Below are positions 1-8,078 of a DNA stretch of 64,000 nt, one piece after another. Source of the stretch: Pseudomonas amygdali (GTDB lineage: Bacteria > Pseudomonadota > Gammaproteobacteria > Pseudomonadales > Pseudomonadaceae); NCBI RefSeq assembly GCF_002699855.1, contig NZ_LKBW01000001.1:1-64000 (forward strand), in the 5' to 3' direction. The notes below the pieces were generated by a model. It was given only the letters and a program-made list of their open reading frames with translations. It made no database searches and was not told the DNA's origin. Every line of letters begins with the position of its first letter. Position 1 is the stretch's first letter. Both the position numbers and the translations under genes were made by a program.

Positions 1-57
1 CAGGATGCAGGCCGCCAAGGCAGCGTAAGTGGATAATTGTCCAACCTTCGGGGGGCA
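1..57 (+). mobile_element. 3' end of an IS3-family insertion sequence (partial)
   Basis: These bases are the exact reverse complement of 6090-6146, the orfB end of the complete IS copy further on. They encode the last residues of the transposase (ending MQAAKAA, stop at 26-28) and then the terminal inverted repeat, which ends in CA at 56-57 as expected for IS3 elements. The rest of the copy lies left of the window. It points rightward while the other copy points leftward, so the two are inverted around about 6 kb. The flank from 58 (TACCAGAGCG) is the same half-REP that abuts the second copy. Confidence 0.88.
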
Positions 58-134
58 TACCAGAGCGTGAGGAACGACCATTCAACTATCGTGCGACGCT
101 CCGCGTCGCATGCCGTTCTGGACGCTCTGCGTCC
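58..134. repeat. REP cluster, family A
   Basis: A half palindrome (TACCAGAGCGTGAGGAACGA) follows the IS end, and then a 47-bp module at 88-134 containing two palindromes, GACGCTCCGCGTC and GGACGCTCTGCGTCC. Nearly the same module recurs at 8025-8071, 29289-29335 and 43038-43084. It is extragenic and non-coding. Confidence 0.85.
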
Positions 135-222
135 GCTCTTGATTGCGCCGTACGGCCTCCGCCGATTTCCCTCCAGCGCACCTCGCCGCTATCATCGCCG
201 CATCTTGTGAGGGACTTATCCG

Positions 223-1464
223 ATGCTCAATGGCCTGTGGCTTGGTTTTTTTGTCGTGGCGACGATTTCCGCGCTGGTGCAGTGGCTGGTGGGGGGCAAC
301 GCCGGCATTTTTGCGGCGATGGTCGAAAGTATCTTCGCGATGGCCAAGCTGTCGGTCGAGGTAATGGTGCTGCTGTTCGGCACACTGACGCTGTGGCTGG
401 GCTTTTTGCGCATCGCCGAAAAGGCGGGCATCGTTGACTGGCTGGCCAAGGTTCTCGGCCCGCTGTTTCTGCGCCTGATGCCGGAAGTGCCGCCCGGCCA
501 CCCGGCACTGGGGCTGATTACCCTCAACTTCGCCGCCAATGCGCTGGGGCTCGACAACGCCGCCACGCCTATCGGTCTGAAGGCCATGCGTTCGCTGCAG
601 GAACTCAACCCGAGCAAGACCACCGCCAGTAACGCGCAGATCCTGTTTCTGGTGCTCAACGCCTCATCCCTGACCCTGCTGCCGGTGACGATCTTCATGT
701 ACCGCGCCCAGCAGGGTGCGCCTGACCCGACCCTGGTATTCCTGCCGATCCTGCTGGCCACCAGTGTCTCGACCATCGTCGGCCTGCTGTCGGTCGCGTT
801 CATGCAGCGTCTGCGCTTGTGGGACCCGGTGGTGCTCGCCTACCTCATCCCCGGCGCCCTGCTGCTGGGCACCTTCATGGCCTTTCTCGGCACATTGTCG
901 GCGGCTGCGCTGGCGGGTCTGTCGTCGATTCTGGGCAACCTCACGCTGTTCGGCCTGATCATGATGTTTCTGATCATCGGCACGCTACGCAAGGTGCTGG
1001 TCTACGAGGCCTTCGTCGAAGGTGCGAAGGAAGGCTTCGACGTGGCCAAGAGCCTGCTGCCTTATCTGGTCGCCATGCTCTGCGCAGTGGGCGTACTGCG
1101 CGCATCCGGCGCGCTGGACTTTGGCCTGGAAGGCATTCGGCATGTGGTGCAGTGGCTGGGGCTGGATACACGCTTCGTCGATGCGTTGCCGACCGCGATG
1201 GTCAAACCCTTCTCCGGTAGCGCCGCCCGTGCCCTGTTGATCGAAACAATGCAGACCCAGGGCGTCGACAGCTTCGCGGCATTGGCCGCCGCAACGATTC
1301 AGGGCAGCACCGAAACCACGTTCTACGTGCTCGCGGTGTACTTCGGCGCCGTGGGCATTCAGCGCGCTCGCCATGCGGTGGGTTGCGCACTGCTGGCCGA
1401 GTTTGCCGGTGTGGTGGCCGCGATCTTCGTCTGCTACTGGTTCTTCGGCGCGACCGCTTCCTGA
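223..1464 (+). CDS. Nucleoside-recognition (gate) domain membrane protein, SpmA-SpmB fusion type
   Basis: A 413-residue, very hydrophobic protein with about ten predicted membrane segments. The two halves resemble SpmA and SpmB, the paired gate-domain (nucleoside recognition) proteins that are separate spore-maturation genes in Bacillus. Family-like signatures include NFAANALGLDNAATPIGLKAM near residue 105, within the first half, and KPFSGSAAR followed by GSTETTFYVLAVYFG in the second. The start at 223 has GAGGGA about ten bases upstream. The gene ends 4 bp before the stop of the convergent gene, with no obvious terminator between them. The substrate is unknown; a transport role is inferred only from the fold family. 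Confidence 0.8.
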   Translation: MLNGLWLGFFVVATISALVQWLVGGNAGIFAAMVESIFAMAKLSVEVMVLLFGTLTLWLGFLRIAEKAGIVDWLAKVLGPLFLRLMPEVPPGHPALGLITLNFAANALGLDNAATPIGLKAMRSLQELNPSKTTASNAQILFLVLNASSLTLLPVTIFMYRAQQGAPDPTLVFLPILLATSVSTIVGLLSVAFMQRLRLWDPVVLAYLIPGALLLGTFMAFLGTLSAAALAGLSSILGNLTLFGLIMMFLIIGTLRKVLVYEAFVEGAKEGFDVAKSLLPYLVAMLCAVGVLRASGALDFGLEGIRHVVQWLGLDTRFVDALPTAMVKPFSGSAARALLIETMQTQGVDSFAALAAATIQGSTETTFYVLAVYFGAVGIQRARHAVGCALLAEFAGVVAAIFVCYWFFGATAS

Positions 1465-1468
1465 TAGC

Positions 1469-2647
1469 TCACTGCGCCGGAGCCTGAGGTGCAGATTCCG
1501 CAGGCGCTGCCTCCTGCTTTTCCTGCTTCGGCTGATCGGCGGGTGCAGATTCAGGTGTGGCTTCCTCAGCCGAGTCGCCGCCCGGCTTGAGTTTGATTAT
1601 CCGGCCTGTAGGTCGTTTCACGGCCGGTTGATCGTTGTCAGTGACCACAAAGCGCAGCACGCCGATCATCTGGCCGTCCTCGGTCAGCACCCTCACCTGC
1701 CAGCGCCCTGTCACGTCCTCCGGGAAGTTCTGTTTGCGTGTCCAGGCGCGATAGCCTTCCTTGCGTCCGCCGTGAATGTCCAGCGCGATCCGGTCCATCT
1801 CTTCGCCTTCATGCCACCACACATGGTAGATACGCTCGTCCAGACCGCGCGGCGCATTGATAGCGGTATACGCATACAGGCCGCCGTTGCGCAGATGTTT
1901 GGCGCTGATCAGCGAAATACTGTCGCCTGGTGTGCGGTTCTTGTTATCGAAGTCCGGGCTGACCGCCACTTCGGTCAACCAGAGCGTCGCAGGCGGCACC
2001 CAGGAGCGCAGCAACCAGCCCGCCGCGCCGATGGCCAGGATGATGCTGATCACGGCCAGTGCGCTGCGCCAGGTGTTGAGCGGGAAGTTCGACATCAGGC
2101 TGGGTGCCGACAGCAGCATCGCCACGCCCAGCGCCAGTTTGTAACTCTCGGCGGTGGTCAGGTGCAGGATGATCGGCAGCGCGGTCAGCAGTGCCGCGAA
2201 CAGTGTCAGAGTGTGCAACGTCATGAACAGCCAGCGTCTGGGCGCCAGCCACTTGTAGTAGAGAGGGTCGATGATCGAGATCAGCCCGGCGGCGCCAAGC
2301 ACCGCAGTGAATACCGCCTGACCACTGTTCCAGGTGGTGGTGATGAAAAAGAACGGCAACACGAAAAACAGGCTTTCCTGATGGATCATCTGCGTGCCGT
2401 AGCGCAGCAAACCCTGCGGAATCTCGCGGCCCAGCGCCTTGTTGAGCAGCCCGACCATGGTGTTTTCGACCATCAGCCACAGCCAGCTGATCAGCATCAC
2501 CACGGCGATCCAGGTGGCCAGCCCTGCCTGGCGGTCAACCAGGATAAAACTGGCGATACCTGAAACGAAACCAAACGCCGCAATGAGCCCCGGATAGCGC
2601 TGCATCAAGTTGAGCACGGGCGTCACATAGCGGTTCACGTCAAACAT
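1469..2647 (-). CDS. Multi-pass membrane protein with C-terminal periplasmic-type domain (DUF5924/DUF2914-like)
   Basis: About 392 residues from the ATG at 2647 (MFDVNRYVTP). An upstream in-frame TTG at 2677 is a less likely start. The first about 230 residues form roughly eight hydrophobic segments. A soluble domain follows with WWHEGEEMDRIALDIHGG and TGRWQVRVLTEDGQ, the pattern I associate with DUF2914. The last about 40 residues are rich in Pro, Ala, Glu and Gln (QPKQEKQEAAPAESAPQAPAQ is the end region) and look disordered. I do not know its function. It may share a leftward transcript with the peptidase gene 96 bp upstream. Confidence 0.65.
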   Translation of the reverse strand: MFDVNRYVTPVLNLMQRYPGLIAAFGFVSGIASFILVDRQAGLATWIAVVMLISWLWLMVENTMVGLLNKALGREIPQGLLRYGTQMIHQESLFFVLPFFFITTTWNSGQAVFTAVLGAAGLISIIDPLYYKWLAPRRWLFMTLHTLTLFAALLTALPIILHLTTAESYKLALGVAMLLSAPSLMSNFPLNTWRSALAVISIILAIGAAGWLLRSWVPPATLWLTEVAVSPDFDNKNRTPGDSISLISAKHLRNGGLYAYTAINAPRGLDERIYHVWWHEGEEMDRIALDIHGGRKEGYRAWTRKQNFPEDVTGRWQVRVLTEDGQMIGVLRFVVTDNDQPAVKRPTGRIIKLKPGGDSAEEATPESAPADQPKQEKQEAAPAESAPQAPAQ

Positions 2648-2743
2648 TCGGGGGTTCACTCGGTTCTGTTCATACAAAAAACCGCGCAGCGTAACAAGCG
2701 CGGCGCGCAGCCAACACCACCAATGCAGTTCGGCGTCAGCATT

Positions 2744-4120
2744 CTATTTATTGCGTACACGCCAGCGCCACATGGCCAACAAGGCTATCAGGCCCAGCAC
2801 CCCACCAATCAGCCAATACAGGCCGTCATAACTGAACAGAGGCTTTTCAATTCGCATGTAGCCCGGCTGGGCGAGCAGCTGGCGCATGGCCTGACTGGCT
2901 GTCTCCAGTTTCACCGCCTTGATGCGTTTGGCCGGGTCTTCGAAGCGCCCGTTTTCGTAATCATTGAGCGCGCTCCAATAATAGTCGGCCAGCGCACTAT
3001 TGGCTTGTGTGGCCCACGATTGCCGGTCGATGGCGAGCTGTTGCAACCGCGCAAATGTAGCGGGCTGCATGCCTTCTTTTTGCAGGCGCTCGACCAAACT
3101 GCGGATGTCCCGCTCGGCTTCATCGGCATCGTCACGTTCGACATCGGCATTCAGGCTCAAAAACCCGACATCGCCGAACACTTCCCGCTCGGCAGAAGGA
3201 CCGTACGACAAGCTGTGTTTCAGACGCAGCTCAGTGTAGAGCGTCCAGTCAAGATAGGCTTTGACCAGCTCCCAGGTTTCGTCGTGCTGGTCGTCGAGCT
3301 GTGGCTCGGGGTAGATCAGGTGCAGCTTGGCACTCTCGCCCAGCCCGCCGCGCTCAAGCTCGCGTCGCGGCTCGGCTGAACCCGTGCTTTGCGCCAGCGG
3401 CGGGTGATCGATGGGGTCGGTGGGTGCCAGTTTGCCGTAAGTGCGCTCCAGATAGGCCGGCAACAGCTTGTCCAGATCGCCAACCACGATCAGCGTCATG
3501 TTATTGGGCGCGTACCAGTTGGCGAAGACGTCTTCGATATGGCCCAGCTTGATACCATCCACTTCAGGACGCTCGGCGCATTTGAGGCCCAGCTCCACCG
3601 CCAGTTGACTGCTGGCGCTGCGCCCCGAGTCACGCCGGTCAAGCAGGCGCTGCAAGTGTGAAAAGTGCCCGCCATCTTCTCGTTCTACGACTCGTTTGAC
3701 GCCGTCCAGTCGTGCCTGGCTGAGCTCGGTTCTGGTCATGATCTCCAGCAGCAGGTCGAGCACCTTGCGCTGGTTGCGCGCAGGCGCTTCGATCACGAAG
3801 GTGGTATCGGCGTTGCTGGTGAAGGCGTTCCACTCGCCGCCCAGTGCCTGCATGCGCTCCTCCAGCCCCCCTTCACCGCTGTCATCCACGCCGCTGAACA
3901 GCAAGTGTTCCAGCAGGTGCGGCAGCTCCTTGTCCTGGCACGGGAAGTCATCGAAGCCGATACCCACCACCAGGCGGATGGCGACGTGACCCTTTTCGGA
4001 GCCGGGCTTGAGAAGGACTTGCAAACCATTGGGCAGCAGATAGCCCTCGACCTGAAGGCGGTCAAGGGCAAACGAAGGGAGTGAACCGAGGAGCAGACAA
4101 GCGAACAGCAGGCAACGCAT
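2744..4120 (-). CDS. M16-family zinc metallopeptidase with signal peptide and C-terminal membrane anchor
   Basis: A 458-residue protein. It starts with a signal peptide (MRCLLFACLLLGSLPSFA) and carries the inverted zinc motif HLLEH at about residue 68-72 (HxxEH, typical of pitrilysin/M16). A second M16 lobe includes a YAPNNMTLIVVGD stretch. The last about 25 residues hold one membrane helix followed by RWRVRNK, so the enzyme is probably anchored in the inner membrane facing the periplasm. AGGAAAG precedes the ATG. M16 proteases often occur as gene pairs; here there is one gene. Substrate unknown. Confidence 0.85.
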   Translation of the reverse strand: MRCLLFACLLLGSLPSFALDRLQVEGYLLPNGLQVLLKPGSEKGHVAIRLVVGIGFDDFPCQDKELPHLLEHLLFSGVDDSGEGGLEERMQALGGEWNAFTSNADTTFVIEAPARNQRKVLDLLLEIMTRTELSQARLDGVKRVVEREDGGHFSHLQRLLDRRDSGRSASSQLAVELGLKCAERPEVDGIKLGHIEDVFANWYAPNNMTLIVVGDLDKLLPAYLERTYGKLAPTDPIDHPPLAQSTGSAEPRRELERGGLGESAKLHLIYPEPQLDDQHDETWELVKAYLDWTLYTELRLKHSLSYGPSAEREVFGDVGFLSLNADVERDDADEAERDIRSLVERLQKEGMQPATFARLQQLAIDRQSWATQANSALADYYWSALNDYENGRFEDPAKRIKAVKLETASQAMRQLLAQPGYMRIEKPLFSYDGLYWLIGGVLGLIALLAMWRWRVRNK

Positions 4121-4177
4121 AAAACAGCTTTCCTGGCGGGCCGGTATGTTTAACAGACTTCACCTCGGCCCTTACGT

Positions 4178-5830
4178 TCATAGTGATCGTTCGGGCTCGC
4201 TCTCGCTCGACAAGGCCCCGGTGTCGGCCGTTTCCAGTACCACATAAGCGCTGCTGCAAAACAGCGAGTTCAGGCGTTTCATGTCGGCAATCAGTTCCAG
4301 GTGCAGCGAACTGGTCTCGATACTCTGCACAACCTTCTGCCGCAGGCGGCTGACGTGAGCATGCGCCAGACGGCGTTCCTGGGCTCGAAAACGGCGTTTT
4401 TCACGCAGTAATTGACGCGCGCTTTCCTCGTCACCGCTGAGAAACACCGAGAGCCCCAGACGCAGGTTCGACTGCAACTGGATCTGCAGATCGGCGAGTT
4501 CTTCCAGGCCGACTTCCGAGAATGAGCGGCGGTGCGAGGTCTTCTGCTGCTGGATCTTGCGCAGCATGCGTTCGATCAGGCCACTGGCCAGTTCCAGATT
4601 GATGGTCAGCTCGATGATCTCTGCCCAGCGCCGGTTATCGTGCTCGCCGAGATCCTCACGCGGCATCTGCGCCAGGTATAGCTTGATCGCGCTGTAGAGC
4701 GCTTCCACGTCATCGTTGAGGCGGCGCACTTCCTGAGTGACCGCCGTCTGCGTGCCGCGCAGCACCGCCAGCATCGAGCCCAGCATGCTCTCGATCAAAT
4801 CGCCCATGCGCAGGGTTTCTCGCACTGCGTTGGCCAGTGCCAGGCTGGGCGTCGACAGTGCGGTCAGGTCCAGATGGCGAGGTTTGGCCAGGCCACCGAC
4901 CTCGTTCTGCTGCGGCAGCAAGGCCGCGCACAACCGCGCCATTGGGCCAACGGTAGGCAGCATGATCAGGCAGCGCAACGTGTTGTAGATCAGGTGAAAG
5001 CCAATCACCAACTCCTGCGGACGAAAGCCCAGCGTGTCGATCCAGGCAACCAGCGGGTTGAGCACCGGAAAGATCAGCAACAGGCCGAACAGCTTGTACA
5101 ACAGACTGCCCAGCGCCACCTGCCGACCGGCGACGTTCTGCATGCTGGTACTGAGAAAGGCCAGCAGGCCGCTGCCGATGTTGGCCCCGATCACCAGGCC
5201 GATCGCCACCGGCAAGCCAATGACTTCCGTGCCCGCCAAGGTGGCCGTCAGCAGAACTGCCGCGAGGCTGGAATAGGAGATCAGCGCAAACATGGCACCG
5301 ACCAGCGCATCCAGCAGAAGGTCGCCGGTCAACGAGGCAAACAGCACCTTGACCCCGGCCGCCTGGGTGATCGGTGCAGCCGCTGCGACGATCAATTGCA
5401 GTGCCAGCACGATCAGGCCCAGGCCGATACCGACCCGTCCCAACTGACCGGCACGGGTCTGCTTGCGCGACAGGAAAAACACTACGCCAAGGAAGATCAG
5501 CAACGGCGACAGCCATGACAGATCGAAGGTCAGCACGCGAGACATCAGGGCGGTGCCGACATCGGCGCCAAGCATGATCACCAGCGCAGGCGCCAGCGTC
5601 ATCAGCCCCTGGCCGACAAACGACGTCACCAGCATGGCGGTGGCGTTGCTGCTCTGCACCATGGCTGTCACCAGAATGCCGGCGATGAACGCCAGTGGTC
5701 GCTTGGACATGTTCTGGCTGAGTAAACGACGAAGTTGTGCACCGTAAACACGAAGGATGCCAGTGCGCACGATATGCGTGCCCCAGATCAGCAGGGCGAC
5801 GGCAGATAGCAAATCGAGCAGGGTCAGCAT
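4178..5830 (-). CDS. Na/Pi cotransporter family protein with C-terminal PhoU-like domain
   Basis: A 550-residue protein. The N-terminal about 310 residues form a membrane domain with the repeated QSS-type signature of the NptA/SLC34 family (VQSSNATAML near residue 60 and ISYSSLAAVLL near 185), together with GANIGSGLLAF. Residues about 330-550 are helical and charged, like the PhoU domains fused to many bacterial NptA proteins. Phosphate uptake or efflux is the family role; direction and substrate are not shown by the sequence. The ATG at 5830 follows a purine-rich GGGGG site. It is the first gene of the leftward group 5830-1469. Confidence 0.85.
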   Translation of the reverse strand: MLTLLDLLSAVALLIWGTHIVRTGILRVYGAQLRRLLSQNMSKRPLAFIAGILVTAMVQSSNATAMLVTSFVGQGLMTLAPALVIMLGADVGTALMSRVLTFDLSWLSPLLIFLGVVFFLSRKQTRAGQLGRVGIGLGLIVLALQLIVAAAAPITQAAGVKVLFASLTGDLLLDALVGAMFALISYSSLAAVLLTATLAGTEVIGLPVAIGLVIGANIGSGLLAFLSTSMQNVAGRQVALGSLLYKLFGLLLIFPVLNPLVAWIDTLGFRPQELVIGFHLIYNTLRCLIMLPTVGPMARLCAALLPQQNEVGGLAKPRHLDLTALSTPSLALANAVRETLRMGDLIESMLGSMLAVLRGTQTAVTQEVRRLNDDVEALYSAIKLYLAQMPREDLGEHDNRRWAEIIELTINLELASGLIERMLRKIQQQKTSHRRSFSEVGLEELADLQIQLQSNLRLGLSVFLSGDEESARQLLREKRRFRAQERRLAHAHVSRLRQKVVQSIETSSLHLELIADMKRLNSLFCSSAYVVLETADTGALSSESEPERSL

Positions 5831-5994
5831 GCTGAAAGCCCCCTGAGGTTTGCCCGTTCAGGCGATGAATTGAAAGATGTGCATGTAGCGAGCGGGGAAA
5901 GGGTGTAACGCTCTACTAAGCTTTTAGTCGGCTATTAGCCTTGGCGCCAGCATCGCACAGGGTGGGATTCATTGAAATAAAAGTGTCATAAATC

Positions 5995-6089
5995 CGCACC
6001 GCAAATGCAAGACCGGACGCGGGAGCGTCGCACGATGGCTGAAGAACTTCGGCACGACAGTTGGGATTATCGTTCCGCACGCTCTGGTA
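5995..6089. repeat. REP sequences left of the IS
   Basis: This stretch contains degenerate REP halves (GCGGGAGCGTCGCACGAT near 6012) and the half palindrome CGTTCCGCACGCTCTGGTA that ends exactly at the IS left end. Joined to the right flank (TACCAGAGCGTGAGGAACG from 7992) it rebuilds a near-perfect REP palindrome. The remaining 5831-5994 upstream of the Na/Pi gene shows no gene. Confidence 0.75.
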
Positions 6090-6434
6090 TGCCCCCCGAA
6101 GGTTGGACAATTATCCACTTACGCTGCCTTGGCGGCCTGCATCCTGAATTCCACAGGACTCAGGCCGTTAAGCTTCAGTTTTATGCGTGAGTGATTGTAA
6201 TACTCAATGTACTCTTCGATACCCGCTTGAAGCTCATCCAGATCGTTAAATTTGTTCAGGTAGAAAAATTCGGATTTCAGCGTGCTAAAAAAGCTCTCTA
6301 TAGCCGCGTTGTCATAGCAGTTACCCTTGCGCGACATGCTGGCTGTGATCGAATTCTCATGGAGCAGTCGCTGGTAAATAGGCATCCGATATTGCCAGCC
6401 CTGGTCAGAATGCAAAATCGGCTTTTCATCCGGT

Positions 6435-6769
6435 CCAAGCCGCGTGAATGCTCCTTCAAGCATTTCGTCGACCATGGAGTACAGCGGGCGCCTGGCAATC
6501 GCATAGGAAATGATTTCGCCGTTGTACAAATCCATGATCGGCGACAGATAGAGTTTCTGGCCTCCTACTTTGAATTCGGTCACGTCGGTGGCCCATTTCT
6601 GACCAAGCCGCGTGAATGCTCCTTCAAGCATTTCGTCGACCATGGAGTACAGCGGGCGCCTGGCAATCGCATAGGAAATGATTTCGCCGTTGAACAAATC
6701 CATGATCGGCGACAGATAGAGTTTCTGGCCTCCTACTTTGGATTCGGTCACGTCGGTGGCCCATTTCTG
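6435..6769. repeat. Tandem duplication inside the IS, period 168 bp
   Basis: 6435-6601 and 6603-6769 match over 167 bp except at two positions (GAATTC/GGATTC near 6572/6740 and TGTACA/TGAACA near 6526/6694). The period is 56 codons, so the orfB frame is kept. Confidence 0.95.
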
Positions 6770-6770
6770 G

Positions 6771-7015
6771 TTAAGGTATTGCGCTTTGAAATCACGCTTT
6801 AGCAGGTTAGGCGCGGCCTTACCTGTTTCGCCTTTGTAGAAACGGTATTTCTTCACGCGTATCAGGCTCTTCAGGCCTAGCTGCCCCATTAGATTAAGGT
6901 ATTGCGCTTTGAAATCACGCTTTAGCAGGTTAGGCGCGGCCTTACCTGTTTCGCCTTTGTAGAAACGGTATTTCTTCACGCGTATCAGGCTCTTCAGGCC
7001 TAGCTGCCCCATTAG
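6771..7015. repeat. Tandem duplication inside the IS, period 123 bp
   Basis: 6771-6892 and 6894-7015 are identical over 122 bp. The period is 41 codons, so the orfB frame is kept. It directly abuts the 168-bp duplication. Confidence 0.95.
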
Positions 7016-7245
7016 TTTCTGCACCGTCTTGTGGTTCACAAGATGGCCCGCCCTGCGCAAGACTGCCGTGATGCGACGATAGCCATACCGGCCCTTATGC
7101 TCGTAGAACGTTGCCTGAATCAGGTCCTTCAGCCCTGCGTATTTGTCGTCTGCCAGCAGTACCTTTTGTTGATAGTAAAAAGTGCTGCGTGCCAGACAGG
7201 CAAACTTCAGCAGGCCGTCCAGAGAATGCAAAGGCGTCAGTTCTA

Positions 7246-7954
7246 TTACGATTTGCGCTTTTTCTGCTGCGCTATTCGTTGCTTCTTCTGAACCAAGGCA
7301 TCGAGCTTTTTTAGATAATCGACCTCCATCCGCAGTTGCTTCACCTCGGCAAGCAACTCGTCACGCGAACGCGATTCATCGTCGACTGGAGCGGAATTCA
7401 CAGGGGGAAGGGTCGTCGTCATCTTTCTTGGGCGTCCAGCTTTCTCAGGGGGCTTTGAGGAGGCGTTAAGCGCACCTTCGTCAAAAAGGCGCTGCCATAG
7501 ATTGATGATGCCGAACTGACGGATATCGAACAAGGCCGCTGTCTGGCGCAGTGATAATCGCTCATCATGCATGCGCTTCAAAACAGCTAGCTTGAACTCG
7601 TCACTGTAACGCTGCCGCTTTTTCTCTTTAAGAGCCGCTGGGCCGTGGATCTGATAAGCCGCGACCCACTGACGAAGACAGGACCTGCCGTCAGGCAGGC
7701 CCTAACCAGCCCGAACACAAAAAAACTGATACTCCCTGCATGCGCTTCAAAACAGCTAGCTTGAACTCGTCACTGTAACGCTGCCGCTTTTTCTCTTTAA
7801 GAGCCGCTGGGCCGTGGATCTGATAAGCCGCGACCCACTGACGAAGACAGGAAAAGTCCACATCGTGGCGATGCGCAACATCCCTCAACCCTGCCTTGCC
7901 GGCACAATATTCTTTCACGGCTGCGAGTTTTGCCTGCACTGTATATTTACCCAT
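7246..7954 (-). pseudogene. IS3-family OrfA (helix-turn-helix), disrupted by a 169-bp duplication
   Basis: It starts at the ATG at 7954 (MGKYTVQAKLAAVKEYC) with GGAGG seven bases upstream. It reads through a first HTH segment and KEKKRQRYSDEFKLAVLKRM. At about 7737 the frame then runs into a foreign 53-bp filler and stops near 7691. The rest of OrfA (MHDERLSLRQTAALFDI... to QQKKRKS) resumes in another frame from a second copy of the same segment and ends at 7246. The later part includes a Leu-rich coiled coil (ELLAEVKQLRMEVDYLKKL), as in other IS3 OrfA proteins. Confidence 0.82.
7568..7852. repeat. Direct duplication with 53-bp filler inside the IS, period 169 bp
   Basis: 7568-7683 and 7737-7852 are identical over 116 bp and are separated by 53 bp (7684-7736) that match nothing else noticed here. 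The filler starts with the small palindrome CCTGCCGTCAGGCAGG. The period is not a multiple of three, so orfA is frameshifted. Confidence 0.95.
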
Positions 7955-7991
7955 GACGCCTCCAAAGGTTGCGTCCAACCTTCGGGGGTCA

Positions 7992-8071
7992 TACCAGAGC
8001 GTGAGGAACGATAATCCTGTAACTATCGTGCGGCGCTCCGCGTCGCATGCCGTTCTGGACGCTCTGCGCCC
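7992..8071. repeat. REP cluster, family A, right of the IS
   Basis: TACCAGAGCGTGAGGAACGA completes the palindrome cut by the IS. The 47-bp two-palindrome module follows at 8025-8071. The cluster ends 8 bp before the chpC stop codon. Confidence 0.85.
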
Positions 8072-8078
8072 TCTTTAC

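Larger units (their letters stand above)
6119..7245 (-). pseudogene. IS3-family transposase OrfB with two in-frame internal duplications
   Basis: This is the DDE catalytic part, normally made by -1 frameshifting from orfA; the reading frame opens upstream of 7245 and the slip region GAAAAAG lies at 7258-7264. Recognisable pieces are the N-terminal helical region (KFACLARSTFYYQQKV), WATDVTE with the first Asp, HSDQGWQY with the second Asp, and NAAIESFFSTLKSE with the Glu. A 41-residue block (LMGQLGLKSLIRVKK onward) and a 56-residue block (QKWATDVTE onward) are each present twice in tandem, in frame. The first catalytic Asp is therefore duplicated. The two 56-residue copies differ at two residues (S/F and F/Y). 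The fold is probably disrupted. Confidence 0.85.
6090..7991 (-). mobile_element. IS3-family (IS150-like) insertion sequence with three internal duplications
   Basis: The ends are TGCCCCCCGAAGGTTGGAC at 6090-6108 and, inverted, TGACCCCCGAAGGTTGGAC at 7973-7991 (18 of 19 match, TG...CA termini as in IS3 elements). The two-ORF layout, an HTH-containing OrfA and a DDE OrfB fit the IS150 group. The length is 1902 bp, but three internal direct duplications with periods of 168, 123 and 169 bp add 460 bp; removing them leaves 1442 bp, a normal size. The flanks carry TA on each side, at the centre of a REP palindrome. It is probably inactive because orfA is out of frame. The IS name was not determined. 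Confidence 0.9.

Noticed and set aside
6191-6802. A + strand open frame inside the IS
   Set aside because: It is antisense to orfB and contains the same tandem duplication in reverse; there is no family similarity.
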